Below, piece after piece: positions 35,026 through 42,125 of a DNA stretch of 42,125 nt. Made by a program: the position numbers and the translations under genes. A model generated the notes under the pieces. It had not been told where the DNA came from. It saw nothing but the letters and a program-made list of their open reading frames with translations, and did no database searches. The stretch comes from Thermincola sp. (GTDB taxonomy: Bacteria; Bacillota; Thermincolia; Thermincolales; UBA2595), in contig DYZU01000081.1 in the NCBI GenBank assembly GCA_022735835.1, forward strand, positions 1-42,125, read 5' to 3'. Within the stretch, counting starts at the first letter, position 1. Every line of letters begins with the position of its first letter.

Positions 35026-36126
35026 CTATATCTTACCCTTGAGCTTATACACGAAGGCCAGGACCTCTGCCACGGCCTGGTAGAGCTCCGGCGGTATTGT
35101 ATCCCCGATCTCGGCGCTGTGAAACAGTGACTGGGCCAGGGGAGGGTTTTCCACAACTACGATGTTATGCTCCTTGGCAACCTCTTTGATTTTCTGGGCT
35201 ATTCGGTCCTGGCCTTTGGCGATAACCACCGGAGCGGACATGCGGGAAGAATCATACTGCAGGGCTACGGCAAAATGAGTAGGGTTGGTAATTACAACAT
35301 CGGCTTTCGGCAAAACCTGCATCATTCTGGCCAAGGACATTTGTCTCTGCTTTTGCCTTATTTTCCCTTTAATTTGCGGGTCGCCCTCTGTCTCCTTGTA
35401 TTCTTCCTTGACTTCTTCCTTTGACATCATTATCTGTTTCTCATGACGCCGTCTCTGGAAAATATAATCCGCCACTGCCAGGGCAACCAGCCATACAATT
35501 ATCTTAAACACCACATTCAGGGTAACCTGTCCTATATAAGCGGATGATGCTGTCAGGCTCATATCGGACAGCCGGGGGAAATTGTTAAACTCTTTCATAT
35601 ATTCGGAGTAAGCAACATACCCGACAATGATAACTTTTAAGACGGCTTTAACCAGTTCAGCCAAAGAATAAACAGAGAAAATCCTCTTTAAACCGGCCAC
35701 CGGATTTATGTTGTTGAAGTCAAATTTGATGATGGAAACATTAAAATGAAAACCTGCCTGAATCAAAGTTGCTGCCACTCCGGCCAGCATGGCCCCTCCG
35801 ACAACAGGAGCCAGGATCTTGGCAGAGGACACGGTTACCATCAGAAAAATCGACTGGAGAGTATAGTAATTCAGGTTGAAATCACCTTTGCCAAACTCCT
35901 TGAAAAGATTATTGGTTAAGGCTGTCCACTCCTGAATCATATGCGGGGTAAAAGCCTTGATGGCTAAAAATGCGGCCAATAACACCACAACCGAATTTAT
36001 TTCCGGACTCCTGACTACCTGTCCTTGTTTGGCGGCTTTCTGTCTCCGTTTGGGAGTCGGCTTTTCTGTCTTTTCAGCAAACAGCTGGAGGTTAATATTG
36101 AGGTTTTTCAGGCAAAAATCCTCCAT
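35026..36126 (-). CDS. flhB: Flagellar export substrate-switch protein FlhB
   Basis: A 366-residue FlhB: start with EKTEKPTPKRRQKAAKQGQV, four membrane segments (about 45-215), then a cytoplasmic domain with the autocleavage motif NPTH (281-284; cut after Asn281). Self-cleavage lets the exporter switch from rod-hook to filament substrates. ATG 36126 has GAGGG upstream. It follows fliR by 12 nt. Confidence 0.98.
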   Translation of the reverse strand: MEDFCLKNLNINLQLFAEKTEKPTPKRRQKAAKQGQVVRSPEINSVVVLLAAFLAIKAFTPHMIQEWTALTNNLFKEFGKGDFNLNYYTLQSIFLMVTVSSAKILAPVVGGAMLAGVAATLIQAGFHFNVSIIKFDFNNINPVAGLKRIFSVYSLAELVKAVLKVIIVGYVAYSEYMKEFNNFPRLSDMSLTASSAYIGQVTLNVVFKIIVWLVALAVADYIFQRRRHEKQIMMSKEEVKEEYKETEGDPQIKGKIRQKQRQMSLARMMQVLPKADVVITNPTHFAVALQYDSSRMSAPVVIAKGQDRIAQKIKEVAKEHNIVVVENPPLAQSLFHSAEIGDTIPPELYQAVAEVLAFVYKLKGKI

Positions 36127-36138
36127 GTCAGTCCCTCG

Positions 36139-36918
36139 TTAACCCAGAATTCTAAGCAGCCTCAGCATGTCCTGGTAATTACCTTCAAACAAAAGCTGGA
36201 TTACAGTCAGGTAGACCGGGAGTATCATGATCAGCAGGACGAATCCTATCCAAATCTTCAGGGGCATCCCCACAAAAAACACCTGCATCTGAGGCATAGT
36301 CCTGGCAATCATGCCAAGGGCCACCTCGGCCACAAATATGGCGCCCACCACCGGTATGGCCAGTTTCAGCCCCGTCACCAGCATGTCCCCGAAAAGACCT
36401 ATCAACACCTGGGTTGCTTCTTTTCCTCCTGACAGCCCGAAAATCGGGATTTTATCATAACTTTGATAAAGAGCGGCAATCATATAATGGTGGCTGTTGG
36501 TGGCCAGGAAAAGTAAAAGCGCCAGCGCGTTCTGAAAAGAACCTAGTAAGGGAGCCTGGGTCCCGTAAACAGGGTCAACAACATTTACAATCCCGAAACC
36601 CATCTGCATGTCAATGGCCTGCCCGGCAAACTGTACAGCCGCAAAAACCAGTTGGGCAACAAATCCAATCACCAAGCCGATGACCATTTCACTGGCCAGG
36701 TATAGAGCGAACGGCCCCAGTTGGGCAGGAATAACAGGGGTCTTTACCTGAAGACCGGTAAATAAAATTACGCTTATAACCACAGTCATAAATACCTTGG
36801 CCTGACGGGGTATCACCCTGTTGCTGAACACGGGACCGATTAAAAAGATCCCCCCCACCCTTGCCATTATTAACAAAAAGACATCTATCTTGGAGGCAAT
36901 TTGCTCAAAAACATTCAC
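36139..36918 (-). CDS. fliR: Flagellar export gate protein FliR
   Basis: A 259-residue inner-membrane component with six hydrophobic segments. Family features include FLLIMARVGGIFLIGPVFSNRVIPRQAKVFMTVVISVILF at the start and GQAIDMQMGFGIVNVVDP at about 100. With FliP and FliQ it builds the helical export gate. The ribosome site (GTAGGG) is somewhat distant from ATG 36918. fliQ lies 21 nt upstream. Confidence 0.97.
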   Translation of the reverse strand: MNVFEQIASKIDVFLLIMARVGGIFLIGPVFSNRVIPRQAKVFMTVVISVILFTGLQVKTPVIPAQLGPFALYLASEMVIGLVIGFVAQLVFAAVQFAGQAIDMQMGFGIVNVVDPVYGTQAPLLGSFQNALALLLFLATNSHHYMIAALYQSYDKIPIFGLSGGKEATQVLIGLFGDMLVTGLKLAIPVVGAIFVAEVALGMIARTMPQMQVFFVGMPLKIWIGFVLLIMILPVYLTVIQLLFEGNYQDMLRLLRILG

Positions 36919-36939
36919 AAAAATGCCCTACTTTCAAAC

Positions 36940-37209
36940 TCATTTAATAAAGCTGTGCAAATTAACGAAAATGTTGGACATATAAGAAAGCATTACATTA
37001 ATCATCCAGGAACCAAATAACACGATGACCGCTAATACGCCGATAATTTTAGGAACAAAAGTCAGGGTTTGTTCCTGCAAGTGGGTGGTTGCCTGAAAAA
37101 AACTTATTATGATTCCGATCAGCAAGCTGCTTCCCAGAATCGGCGAGGCAACCAGTAAAACAGTAACTATGGCTTCCCTGCCTAAATATATTATCGTGTC
37201 ACTGCTCAT
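36940..37209 (-). CDS. fliQ: Flagellar export gate protein FliQ
   Basis: An 89-residue protein with two membrane helices (about 12-38 and 52-75), joined by the conserved loop FFQATTHLQEQTLTFVPKI. This is diagnostic for FliQ. ATG 37209 has AAAGGAG upstream. It sits between fliP and fliR in the standard order. Confidence 0.97.
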   Translation of the reverse strand: MSSDTIIYLGREAIVTVLLVASPILGSSLLIGIIISFFQATTHLQEQTLTFVPKIIGVLAVIVLFGSWMINVMLSYMSNIFVNLHSFIK

Positions 37210-37222
37210 TGTGGCTCTCCTT

Positions 37223-38002
37223 TCACTGGTAGCTGAGGATCAGTGAGCGGATCAGTAAATGCCACCCGTCAACCATCACAAACATGAGTATTTTAAACGG
37301 GAGAGAAATCATCATCGGGGGAAGCATGAGCATTCCCATCGACATCAGTGAACTGGCAACTATCATGTCTATAACCACAAAAGGTATGAACAGGATAAAA
37401 CCTATCTGAAAAGCAGTTTTTAACTCACTTGTCACAAAAGCCGGGATAAGCACATAGGTGGGAACATCATCAAATGTTTTTGGTCGCTGAATGTTGGCTA
37501 ATTTGATAAATAAGGCCAGATCTTTTTCTCTCGTCTGTTTAAACATAAAATCCCTTAAAGGATTGAGCGCATTGTTAAATGCCTGTTCCTGGGTTATTTG
37601 GGCTTCCATGTAAGGCTTCAGGGCATTTTGGTTGATTTGTGACCACGTGGGAGCCATGATGAAAAATGTGAGGAAAAGCGCCATCCCGATAATCACCTGA
37701 TTCGGCGGAGTCTGCTGGGTTGCCAGGGCACTGCGCATAAAGGAGAGGACAACCACCACCCGTGTAAATGAAGTCATCATAACCAGTATCGAAGGAGCCA
37801 GTGACAGGATCGTCAAAAGGAACAGAATTTGTAAACTTGTCGCCATTTCTTGGGGATTTCCGGCCTCTCCAACACCTATGGTGATACTCGGCACAGGTAG
37901 GGCAGGAGCGGCTGCCACCCTCTGGGGATATAAAAACGATGAAACCGCAGCCAGTACTCCAATCATAATGAAGATATAAATATTACTCTTGCTTTTCCTC
38001 AT
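37223..38002 (-). CDS. fliP: Flagellar export gate protein FliP
   Basis: A 259-residue FliP with a cleavable-looking N-terminal signal (about 1-33, [23 protein letters not shown]) and membrane segments with [64 protein letters not shown] 38002 lies 9 nt after AGAGG inside the end of fliO; ATG 38011 abuts that site, and ATG 38083 is deep in fliO. The 20-nt overlap with fliO suggests coupled translation. Confidence 0.96.
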   Translation of the reverse strand: MRKSKSNIYIFIMIGVLAAVSSFLYPQRVAAAPALPVPSITIGVGEAGNPQEMATSLQILFLLTILSLAPSILVMMTSFTRVVVVLSFMRSALATQQTPPNQVIIGMALFLTFFIMAPTWSQINQNALKPYMEAQITQEQAFNNALNPLRDFMFKQTREKDLALFIKLANIQRPKTFDDVPTYVLIPAFVTSELKTAFQIGFILFIPFVVIDMIVASSLMSMGMLMLPPMMISLPFKILMFVMVDGWHLLIRSLILSYQ

Positions 38003-38597
38003 TCCTGTCATCCTCTCGAGAATTGCCCCTGGTATTTTCGACCATTGACTGAAGCTTTCTGATTTGTTTTTGGATATGCTCATGAAATGATTTTTGTCCG
38101 GAAGCAGTCTGAAACAAGTTTGGAAACAGGCGTTCCAAAATTCTGGGCGGGATAATAGGTTCCTCCGCTTTCTCCCGGGCGCGGTTTACTATTTCGGCAA
38201 TAACATCCGGGTCGGTAATCTCGGTAAGCAAATTTATGTTATGTTCGGTAACCCCCAATACATATACCCTGCCGGCAATTTCGGTGATAAATATCCCTTT
38301 GTTCAGGCTGAAGGAATACTGATCCAGGACATTGATGTTTGCTCCCCTGGACAGAACCTTTATGTTTCGGCGTAAAATTTTCATTGTCAGGTAGGCTAGG
38401 CCGGCAATAATTATTAAACTGACAATCAGCCTTAACAACAGGGCAAACATACTGGGCATCGGGGCAACCTGGGGGTCCGCTGCCGTATCCAGGTTCAGCT
38501 TCCCGGAAGCCGCCAGGACTTTTTGGACAGGAACAATCATATACCAGCATGTTCCGGCTAGAACAACCGAAATAAGCCTGGTCAAGATGTTAATCAT
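37983..38597 (-). CDS. fliO: FliO/FliZ flagellar export accessory protein
   Basis: A 204-residue FliO-type protein: an N-terminal hydrophobic stretch (about 8-30, likely a signal or anchor), a second membrane segment (about 54-72, [22 protein letters not shown]), a beta-strand domain ([29 protein letters not shown]) and a charged tail. FliO helps assemble the FliP ring. ATG 38597 has AAAGGAG 8 nt upstream. In Bacillus the gene at this site is fliZ, the same family. Confidence 0.9.
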   Translation of the reverse strand: MINILTRLISVVLAGTCWYMIVPVQKVLAASGKLNLDTAADPQVAPMPSMFALLLRLIVSLIIIAGLAYLTMKILRRNIKVLSRGANINVLDQYSFSLNKGIFITEIAGRVYVLGVTEHNINLLTEITDPDVIAEIVNRAREKAEEPIIPPRILERLFPNLFQTASGQKSFHEHIQKQIRKLQSMVENTRGNSREDDRNEEKQE

Positions 38598-38621
38598 CAA
38601 TTAAACTCCTTTCGTCCAGGC

Positions 38622-38984
38622 TTAAGACAATGCTTTACGAACAGCCTCCAAAACACGGTCCGGCTGGAAAGGTTTAACAATAAAATCCTTGGCTCCGGCT
38701 TGAATGGCATCAATGACCATGGCTTGCTGGCCCATAGCGCTGCACATGATAATATTGGCCTTTGGGTCAATTTTTCTGATTTCCTTTACGGCAGTAATGC
38801 CGTCCATTTCCGGCATGGTTATATCCATTGTGGTTAAGTGAGGCTGAAGTTCTTTGTATTTCTCTATGGCCACCCTTCCGTTCTCAGCTTCTCCAACTAT
38901 TTCATAACCGTTTTTGGTTAAAATGTCCTTGATCATCATGCGCATAAAAGCTGCATCGTCCACAATGAGGATACGCGCTCCCAT
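38622..38984 (-). CDS. cheY: Chemotaxis response regulator CheY
   Basis: A 120-residue single receiver domain. Conserved residues are all present: Asp9-Asp10, phospho-Asp54 (TMDITMPEMDG), Ser82 and Lys104 (VKPF). CheA phosphorylates it and CheY-P binds the switch proteins FliM and FliY. Its place after fliY matches the Bacillus operon. ATG 38984 has AAGGAGG upstream. Confidence 0.97.
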   Translation of the reverse strand: MGARILIVDDAAFMRMMIKDILTKNGYEIVGEAENGRVAIEKYKELQPHLTTMDITMPEMDGITAVKEIRKIDPKANIIMCSAMGQQAMVIDAIQAGAKDFIVKPFQPDRVLEAVRKALS

Positions 38985-39005
38985 AAATGTCCTCCTTATA
39001 AGTGA

Positions 39006-40193
39006 TTATTGTAAATTGGTTACTCTTTCAATTGGAGAAATTATGTCCGTAACCCTGATCCCGAAATTCTCATCAATAACTACGACTTCCCCTTTGGCCA
39101 ATAATTTCCCGTTGACAAGAAGGTCAACAGGTTCACCCGCCAATTTGTCCAACTCCACCACCGAACCGGGGGTCAGCGCCAAAATTTCACGTATGGTTTT
39201 CCTTGACCTGCCTAGTTCAACGGTAATTTGTAAGGGAACATCCATAATAAGGTCGATATTGGCTATTTCCTTGGTTTGATAATTGGATTTGAGTGGAGCA
39301 AACGTGGCCGGTTTCACAGGTATTCCTGAACTTTCAGCCACAGGTTTGACCGGACCGGGTTGAGCGGGCTGGGTTTTTTCAGCCCCGTAGGTCTCCGGCC
39401 GGTGTATACCGGCGGGTTCAGCTGCTGCAGCCACTGGCGGCGTCTGGTGGGTAGGTTTTTGTTCTCCGGTCATTTCATCCATCAGGTTTTTCACCATGGT
39501 CTTGGCAAAATCAACGGGGATTAACTGCATGATTTCACTGTCTACAAGCCCCTCAATAGTCATCCGGAACGAGACTTTGGCAAGTATTTGCCCTTTTTGG
39601 CCAATCGTACCCTTCAGTTCATCGGTGGCGAAGTTAACAATCTCAACGGTGGGAGGCGATATCTCAACCCGTTCTTTAATGATTGTTGACAAAGCGGTGG
39701 AGGCGGAGCCCATCATCTGGTTCATGGCTTCACTTATGGCGCTCAGGTGGATCTCACCCAGTTCGTCCGGCGGAGACTGGCCGTTGCCGCCCATCATCAG
39801 GTCCACCATTACGCAGGCATCCCTGTCTCTGATGATTAGCACATTGGCGCCGCTGATCCCCGTGACATACTCTACATTAACCAAAAGATACGGTAAGGGA
39901 TATTCCTCTCTGAACCTGTCCGGATCGGTTAATTGGACCACAGGAGTTGTAATCTCCACTTTTCGGCCCAGCAAAGTGGATAAAGCCGTGGCCGCGGAAC
40001 CCATGACGATATTGGCAACTTCACCCACGGCATCTTTTTCTATCTCGCTGAGCGCGTCTTGGTCAATACCTGCCTCGGCGGACCGTTGTTCCACCGGAAG
40101 CTGTTCCGGACCGCTGTCTTCCAGCTCTTTAGCCAAAGCGTCGGACCTTAACAGGGCATCTATTTCTTCCTGGGAAAGAACGCCTTCACTCAT
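39006..40193 (-). CDS. fliY: Flagellar switch protein and CheY-P phosphatase FliY
   Basis: A 395-residue FliY: an N-terminal CheY-binding peptide (LSQEEIDALL), a CheC-like phosphatase domain with two ExxN sites, both intact (GEVANIVMGSAATALS and SEAMNQMMGSASTALS), a Pro/Ala-rich linker (about 245-290) and a FliN/SpoA domain (LGRSRKTIREILALTPGSVVELDKLAGEPVDLLVNG). It is both C-ring part and phosphatase. ATG 40193 lies 9 nt after AAGGAG and overlaps the fliM stop by 8 nt. Confidence 0.97.
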   Translation of the reverse strand: MSEGVLSQEEIDALLRSDALAKELEDSGPEQLPVEQRSAEAGIDQDALSEIEKDAVGEVANIVMGSAATALSTLLGRKVEITTPVVQLTDPDRFREEYPLPYLLVNVEYVTGISGANVLIIRDRDACVMVDLMMGGNGQSPPDELGEIHLSAISEAMNQMMGSASTALSTIIKERVEISPPTVEIVNFATDELKGTIGQKGQILAKVSFRMTIEGLVDSEIMQLIPVDFAKTMVKNLMDEMTGEQKPTHQTPPVAAAAEPAGIHRPETYGAEKTQPAQPGPVKPVAESSGIPVKPATFAPLKSNYQTKEIANIDLIMDVPLQITVELGRSRKTIREILALTPGSVVELDKLAGEPVDLLVNGKLLAKGEVVVIDENFGIRVTDIISPIERVTNLQ

Positions 40194-41184
40194 TGTTATC
40201 ATCTCCTTCCTTTATCACAGAAGTAATCTGAACCGCCAGTTTACTTCCAACGATACCCGGCCTGCCCAAAAACTTCTTCTTGGAACCAACCAGAACTTCC
40301 ACCGGGTCCGTTACTTTGTTATCAAGCATAATTACATCACCTGCCTGAAGCTCCAGCAGTTCTCCCACCCTGATGGTTGCTTTTCCCAACACCGCAGATA
40401 TATGCAAGTTCGCTTTTTGGATCTGTTTGGTGATCCGGTATATATTTTCCTGGGTTGTTTCCTTTGCCGTACCGGCAAACCAGTAGTGAGCGGATAATTT
40501 GCTCATTATTGGTTCAACAACAATATACGGGATACACAGGTTGATCAACCCTTCGTTTTCCCCGAACTGCGTCCTGAACGAAATCAAAACCACCATTTCC
40601 GACGGAGAAACTATCTGGGTAAAGAGAGGATTTGTTTCGATCATGTCCAGTTTCGGTCTTAACTGGATAATGCTCTCCCAAGCCTCTCTAAGGATTTCCA
40701 GGACACGGGCAACCACTTTTTCCACCACTACCCGTTCTATGTCCGTAAGATCGCGGATGTTTTCAGGGGCCTGACCCGGTCCTCCGAAAAGCCTGTCAAT
40801 GATTATAAAGACAATGGACGGGTTAATTTCCAAAATAGCATTTCCTTCTAATGGATCCATCTGGAAAATGTTAATGATTGTTGGGTTGGACAGTGAGCGG
40901 ATAAATTCATCGTATGTTAACTGTTCTACTGAGTGAACTGTTATTTGCACCACTGTACGCAGGTGAGCGGAAAAATAAGTGGCCAGCAGGCGGGCATAGT
41001 TTTCATGTATGGCCTGGATAGTATGAATCTGTTCCTTGGAAAATTTGCTCGGTCTTCTGAAGTCGTAAACCCTTACTTTTTTGGGCGGCTCATCTGCCTT
41101 TTTCGCCTGTTCCGCCTTGATTGGCCCGGCGGTTAAAGCCGATAACAGGGCATCTATTTCATCCTGGGAAAGGATTTCACTCAC
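40186..41184 (-). CDS. fliM: Flagellar motor switch protein FliM
   Basis: A 332-residue C-ring protein: the N-terminal CheY-P-binding peptide SEILSQDEIDALL, a middle domain with YDFRRPSKFSKEQI, TYDEFIRSL and NIFQMDPLEGNAILEINPSIVF, and a C-terminal SpoA domain (GKATIRVGELLELQAGDVIMLDN). GTG 41184 has GGAGGTGA 8 nt upstream and gives the standard MSEILSQ start; an in-frame TTG at 41202 lies before that site. Confidence 0.98.
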   Translation of the reverse strand: MSEILSQDEIDALLSALTAGPIKAEQAKKADEPPKKVRVYDFRRPSKFSKEQIHTIQAIHENYARLLATYFSAHLRTVVQITVHSVEQLTYDEFIRSLSNPTIINIFQMDPLEGNAILEINPSIVFIIIDRLFGGPGQAPENIRDLTDIERVVVEKVVARVLEILREAWESIIQLRPKLDMIETNPLFTQIVSPSEMVVLISFRTQFGENEGLINLCIPYIVVEPIMSKLSAHYWFAGTAKETTQENIYRITKQIQKANLHISAVLGKATIRVGELLELQAGDVIMLDNKVTDPVEVLVGSKKKFLGRPGIVGSKLAVQITSVIKEGDDNNE

Positions 41185-41209
41185 TCCTGAATTCACCTCC
41201 AATTGCCGG

Positions 41210-41716
41210 CTATTGGACCTGGAAGGTTGTAAAGTACACGCTGTTTACATTACCCTTGATCAGGTGTGTGTTGATGTTTTTCCGCAACAAATCAGCCAGT
41301 TTCTCCATGGCTTTAGGTTCCGCCAAAGATTCGGGAGTTTGCTGGCGCAGGGTGCTGTTAATGGTATGCTGGATCTGGGGCAGTTTGTTCAATATCTCGT
41401 CCTGAACTTTGGGCTCCTGGAAGGCGAGGACTATCTTCACCTTGATAAACCTGTTGCCCCCTTCGGTGGAAAGGTTGGTGATAAATTCCCCGACATCATA
41501 TGTAGTGCCCAAAGACTCGCTCTTTACTTTGCCGTACCCGTCACTCTTGGCCGTTTCACCGGCCGAGAAAGATTTGGCAGCAAACATGGCCACTGCAAAG
41601 GATATCCCTGCCGCCAAAATGATGACCACTATCCCCGCAATTATTAACTTAATTGTACCGGTTTTGGACGCCGATGACACACTGGCCCCTTGAACGTCTG
41701 CGTTTTCGCCCGCCAT
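41210..41716 (-). CDS. fliL: Flagellar basal body protein FliL
   Basis: A 168-residue single-pass membrane protein. A short disordered N-terminus precedes the membrane helix (about 22-46), followed by an extracytoplasmic domain with YDVGEFITNLSTEGGNRFIKVKIVLAF and a C-terminal LIKGNVNSVYFTTFQVQ. FliL surrounds the stator units and affects torque. It lies between flbD and fliM as in other Firmicutes. Confidence 0.95.
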   Translation of the reverse strand: MAGENADVQGASVSSASKTGTIKLIIAGIVVIILAAGISFAVAMFAAKSFSAGETAKSDGYGKVKSESLGTTYDVGEFITNLSTEGGNRFIKVKIVLAFQEPKVQDEILNKLPQIQHTINSTLRQQTPESLAEPKAMEKLADLLRKNINTHLIKGNVNSVYFTTFQVQ

Positions 41717-41729
41717 AAGTATCTACCCC

Positions 41730-41969
41730 CTATTCGCCGTGACTTTCCGGGTTAACTTTCATTTCCGGTGTAACATGATAAATAAATTTTGTTCCGATAG
41801 TTTTGCGGTATTCAATGATCTTGTCCACCACTTCCTGAACGGAGTCCTTCAAAACAAATTTCCTCCCGGTAGTCAGGGTAAGAACAGTGTCAGGTGTTGC
41901 TTCGATATACTCTATGAGTTCCGCGTTTACATACAGCTCCATCCCATTCATGCGCATAACACTAATCAT
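41730..41969 (-). CDS. flbD: FlbD/SwrD family small flagellar protein
   Basis: A 79-residue FlbD-family protein (swrD/ylzI in Bacillus): MISVMRMNGMELYVNAELIEYIEATPDTVLTLTTGRKFVLKDSVQEVVDKI, with the typical LNG-x-x-x-x-VN and TTGRKF motifs. In Bacillus the homologue raises flagellar power through the stators. ATG 41969 has GAAGGG 6 nt upstream; an in-frame start at 41987 lies beyond it. It lies between flgE and fliL, the same place as swrD. Confidence 0.93.
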   Translation of the reverse strand: MISVMRMNGMELYVNAELIEYIEATPDTVLTLTTGRKFVLKDSVQEVVDKIIEYRKTIGTKFIYHVTPEMKVNPESHGE

Positions 41970-41996
41970 TTTTATCCCTTCTTTCAAACCGGGAGG

Positions 41997-42019
41997 GGGA
42001 TGGGGCTCTACCCCATCCC
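41997..42019 (-). repeat. Perfect hairpin between flgE and flbD
   Basis: A 9-bp perfect inverted repeat GGGATGGGG / CCCCATCCC with a 5-nt loop, lying in the 78-bp gap. On the minus strand it is followed by CCTCCCGG and no U-run, so it is not a classical terminator. It may mark an mRNA processing or stability point between hook gene and the rest of the operon. Confidence 0.6.
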
Positions 42020-42047
42020 TGCTCCCTTATGCTAATGGCAAAAAGGA

Positions 42048-42125
42048 TTAACGCTTGAGGTTAACCAGTTCCTGGAGCATTTCATCAGATACCGTGATAA
42101 TCCGGGAATTGGCCTGGAAGCCCCT
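42048..42125 (-). CDS. flgE: Flagellar hook protein, C-terminal end (partial)
   Basis: Only the last 25 residues are in the window, ending at the stop 42050-42048. They read RGFQANSRIITVSDEMLQ then ELVNLKR, the standard C-terminal helix of FlgE/FlgG-type axial proteins (FQAN-x-R-x-I-x-x-x-x-E-M-L). Given flbD and fliL next, this is most likely the hook protein FlgE (named flgG in older Bacillus maps), though FlgG rod protein cannot be excluded from so short a piece. Confidence 0.8.
   Translation of the reverse strand, partial: RGFQANSRIITVSDEMLQELVNLKR

Noticed and set aside
37983-38083. Longer FliP start at 38083 inside fliO
   Set aside because: It would overlap fliO by 101 nt and put about 27 polar residues before the signal sequence; ATG 38002 has a ribosome site and a normal signal-peptide start.

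Overview
This is 42 kb of bacterial chromosome with every recognisable gene on the minus strand, so transcription runs from base 42125 towards base 1. The content points to a motile, Gram-positive-type Firmicute, most likely a clostridial lineage related to Peptococcaceae/Desulfotomaculales. The evidence is PolC-type DNA polymerase III, YlxR/YlxQ beside nusA, a YtvI-like sporulation membrane protein, the FliY/CheC/CheD chemotaxis set, strong AGGAGG-type ribosome sites and a small 2[4Fe-4S] ferredoxin typical of anaerobes. The genus is an inference. No mobile element, tRNA, rRNA or CRISPR array was seen, and no stretch over 300 bases lacks a gene.

Region 1 (42125 to 21022) is the distal part of a fla/che operon: flgE (3' end only), flbD/swrD, fliL, fliM, fliY, cheY, fliO, fliP, fliQ, fliR, flhB, flhA, flhF, flhG, a PilZ protein, cheB, cheA, cheW, cheC, cheD, a small membrane protein, sigD, a DUF342/FapA protein, a Gln-rich protein, a SwrB-like protein and a short MltG-like protein. 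It makes the export gate, switch complex, chemotaxis core and the late flagellar sigma factor. It ends in an intrinsic terminator that overlaps the last stop codon.

Region 2 (20934 to 17260) holds rpsB-tsf, with its own extended -10 promoter and terminator, then pyrH-frr, a PASTA-like small protein and a ferredoxin, closed by a strong 13-bp-stem terminator.

Region 3 (17162 to 3569) is an envelope/isoprenoid/replication run: uppS, cdsA, ytvI-like, dxr, rseP, ispG, proS, a family 2 glycosyltransferase, an MgtC-like protein and polC. dxr and ispG make isoprenoid precursors that UppS turns into the wall lipid carrier.

Region 4 (3548 to 1) is the rimP-nusA-ylxR-ylxQ-infB operon with a good sigma-A-type promoter and a leader hairpin. 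NusA carries an unusual 200-residue Tyr/Glu/Asp-rich tail, and IF-2 carries a perfect tandem array of a 9-residue Gly/Pro/Arg/Glu repeat that runs off the window.

The order of Regions 1-4 matches the Bacillus subtilis order flgG/flgE-swrD-fliL...sigD-swrB-rpsB-tsf-pyrH-frr-uppS-cdsA-dxr-rasP-proS-polC-rimP-nusA-ylxR-ylxQ-infB, apart from a handful of inserted genes. The most notable items are the two low-complexity tails on NusA and IF-2, a candidate NusA-responsive leader hairpin, a CheC with one degenerate phosphatase site, and small uncharacterised genes at the end of the flagellar operon and between frr and uppS.
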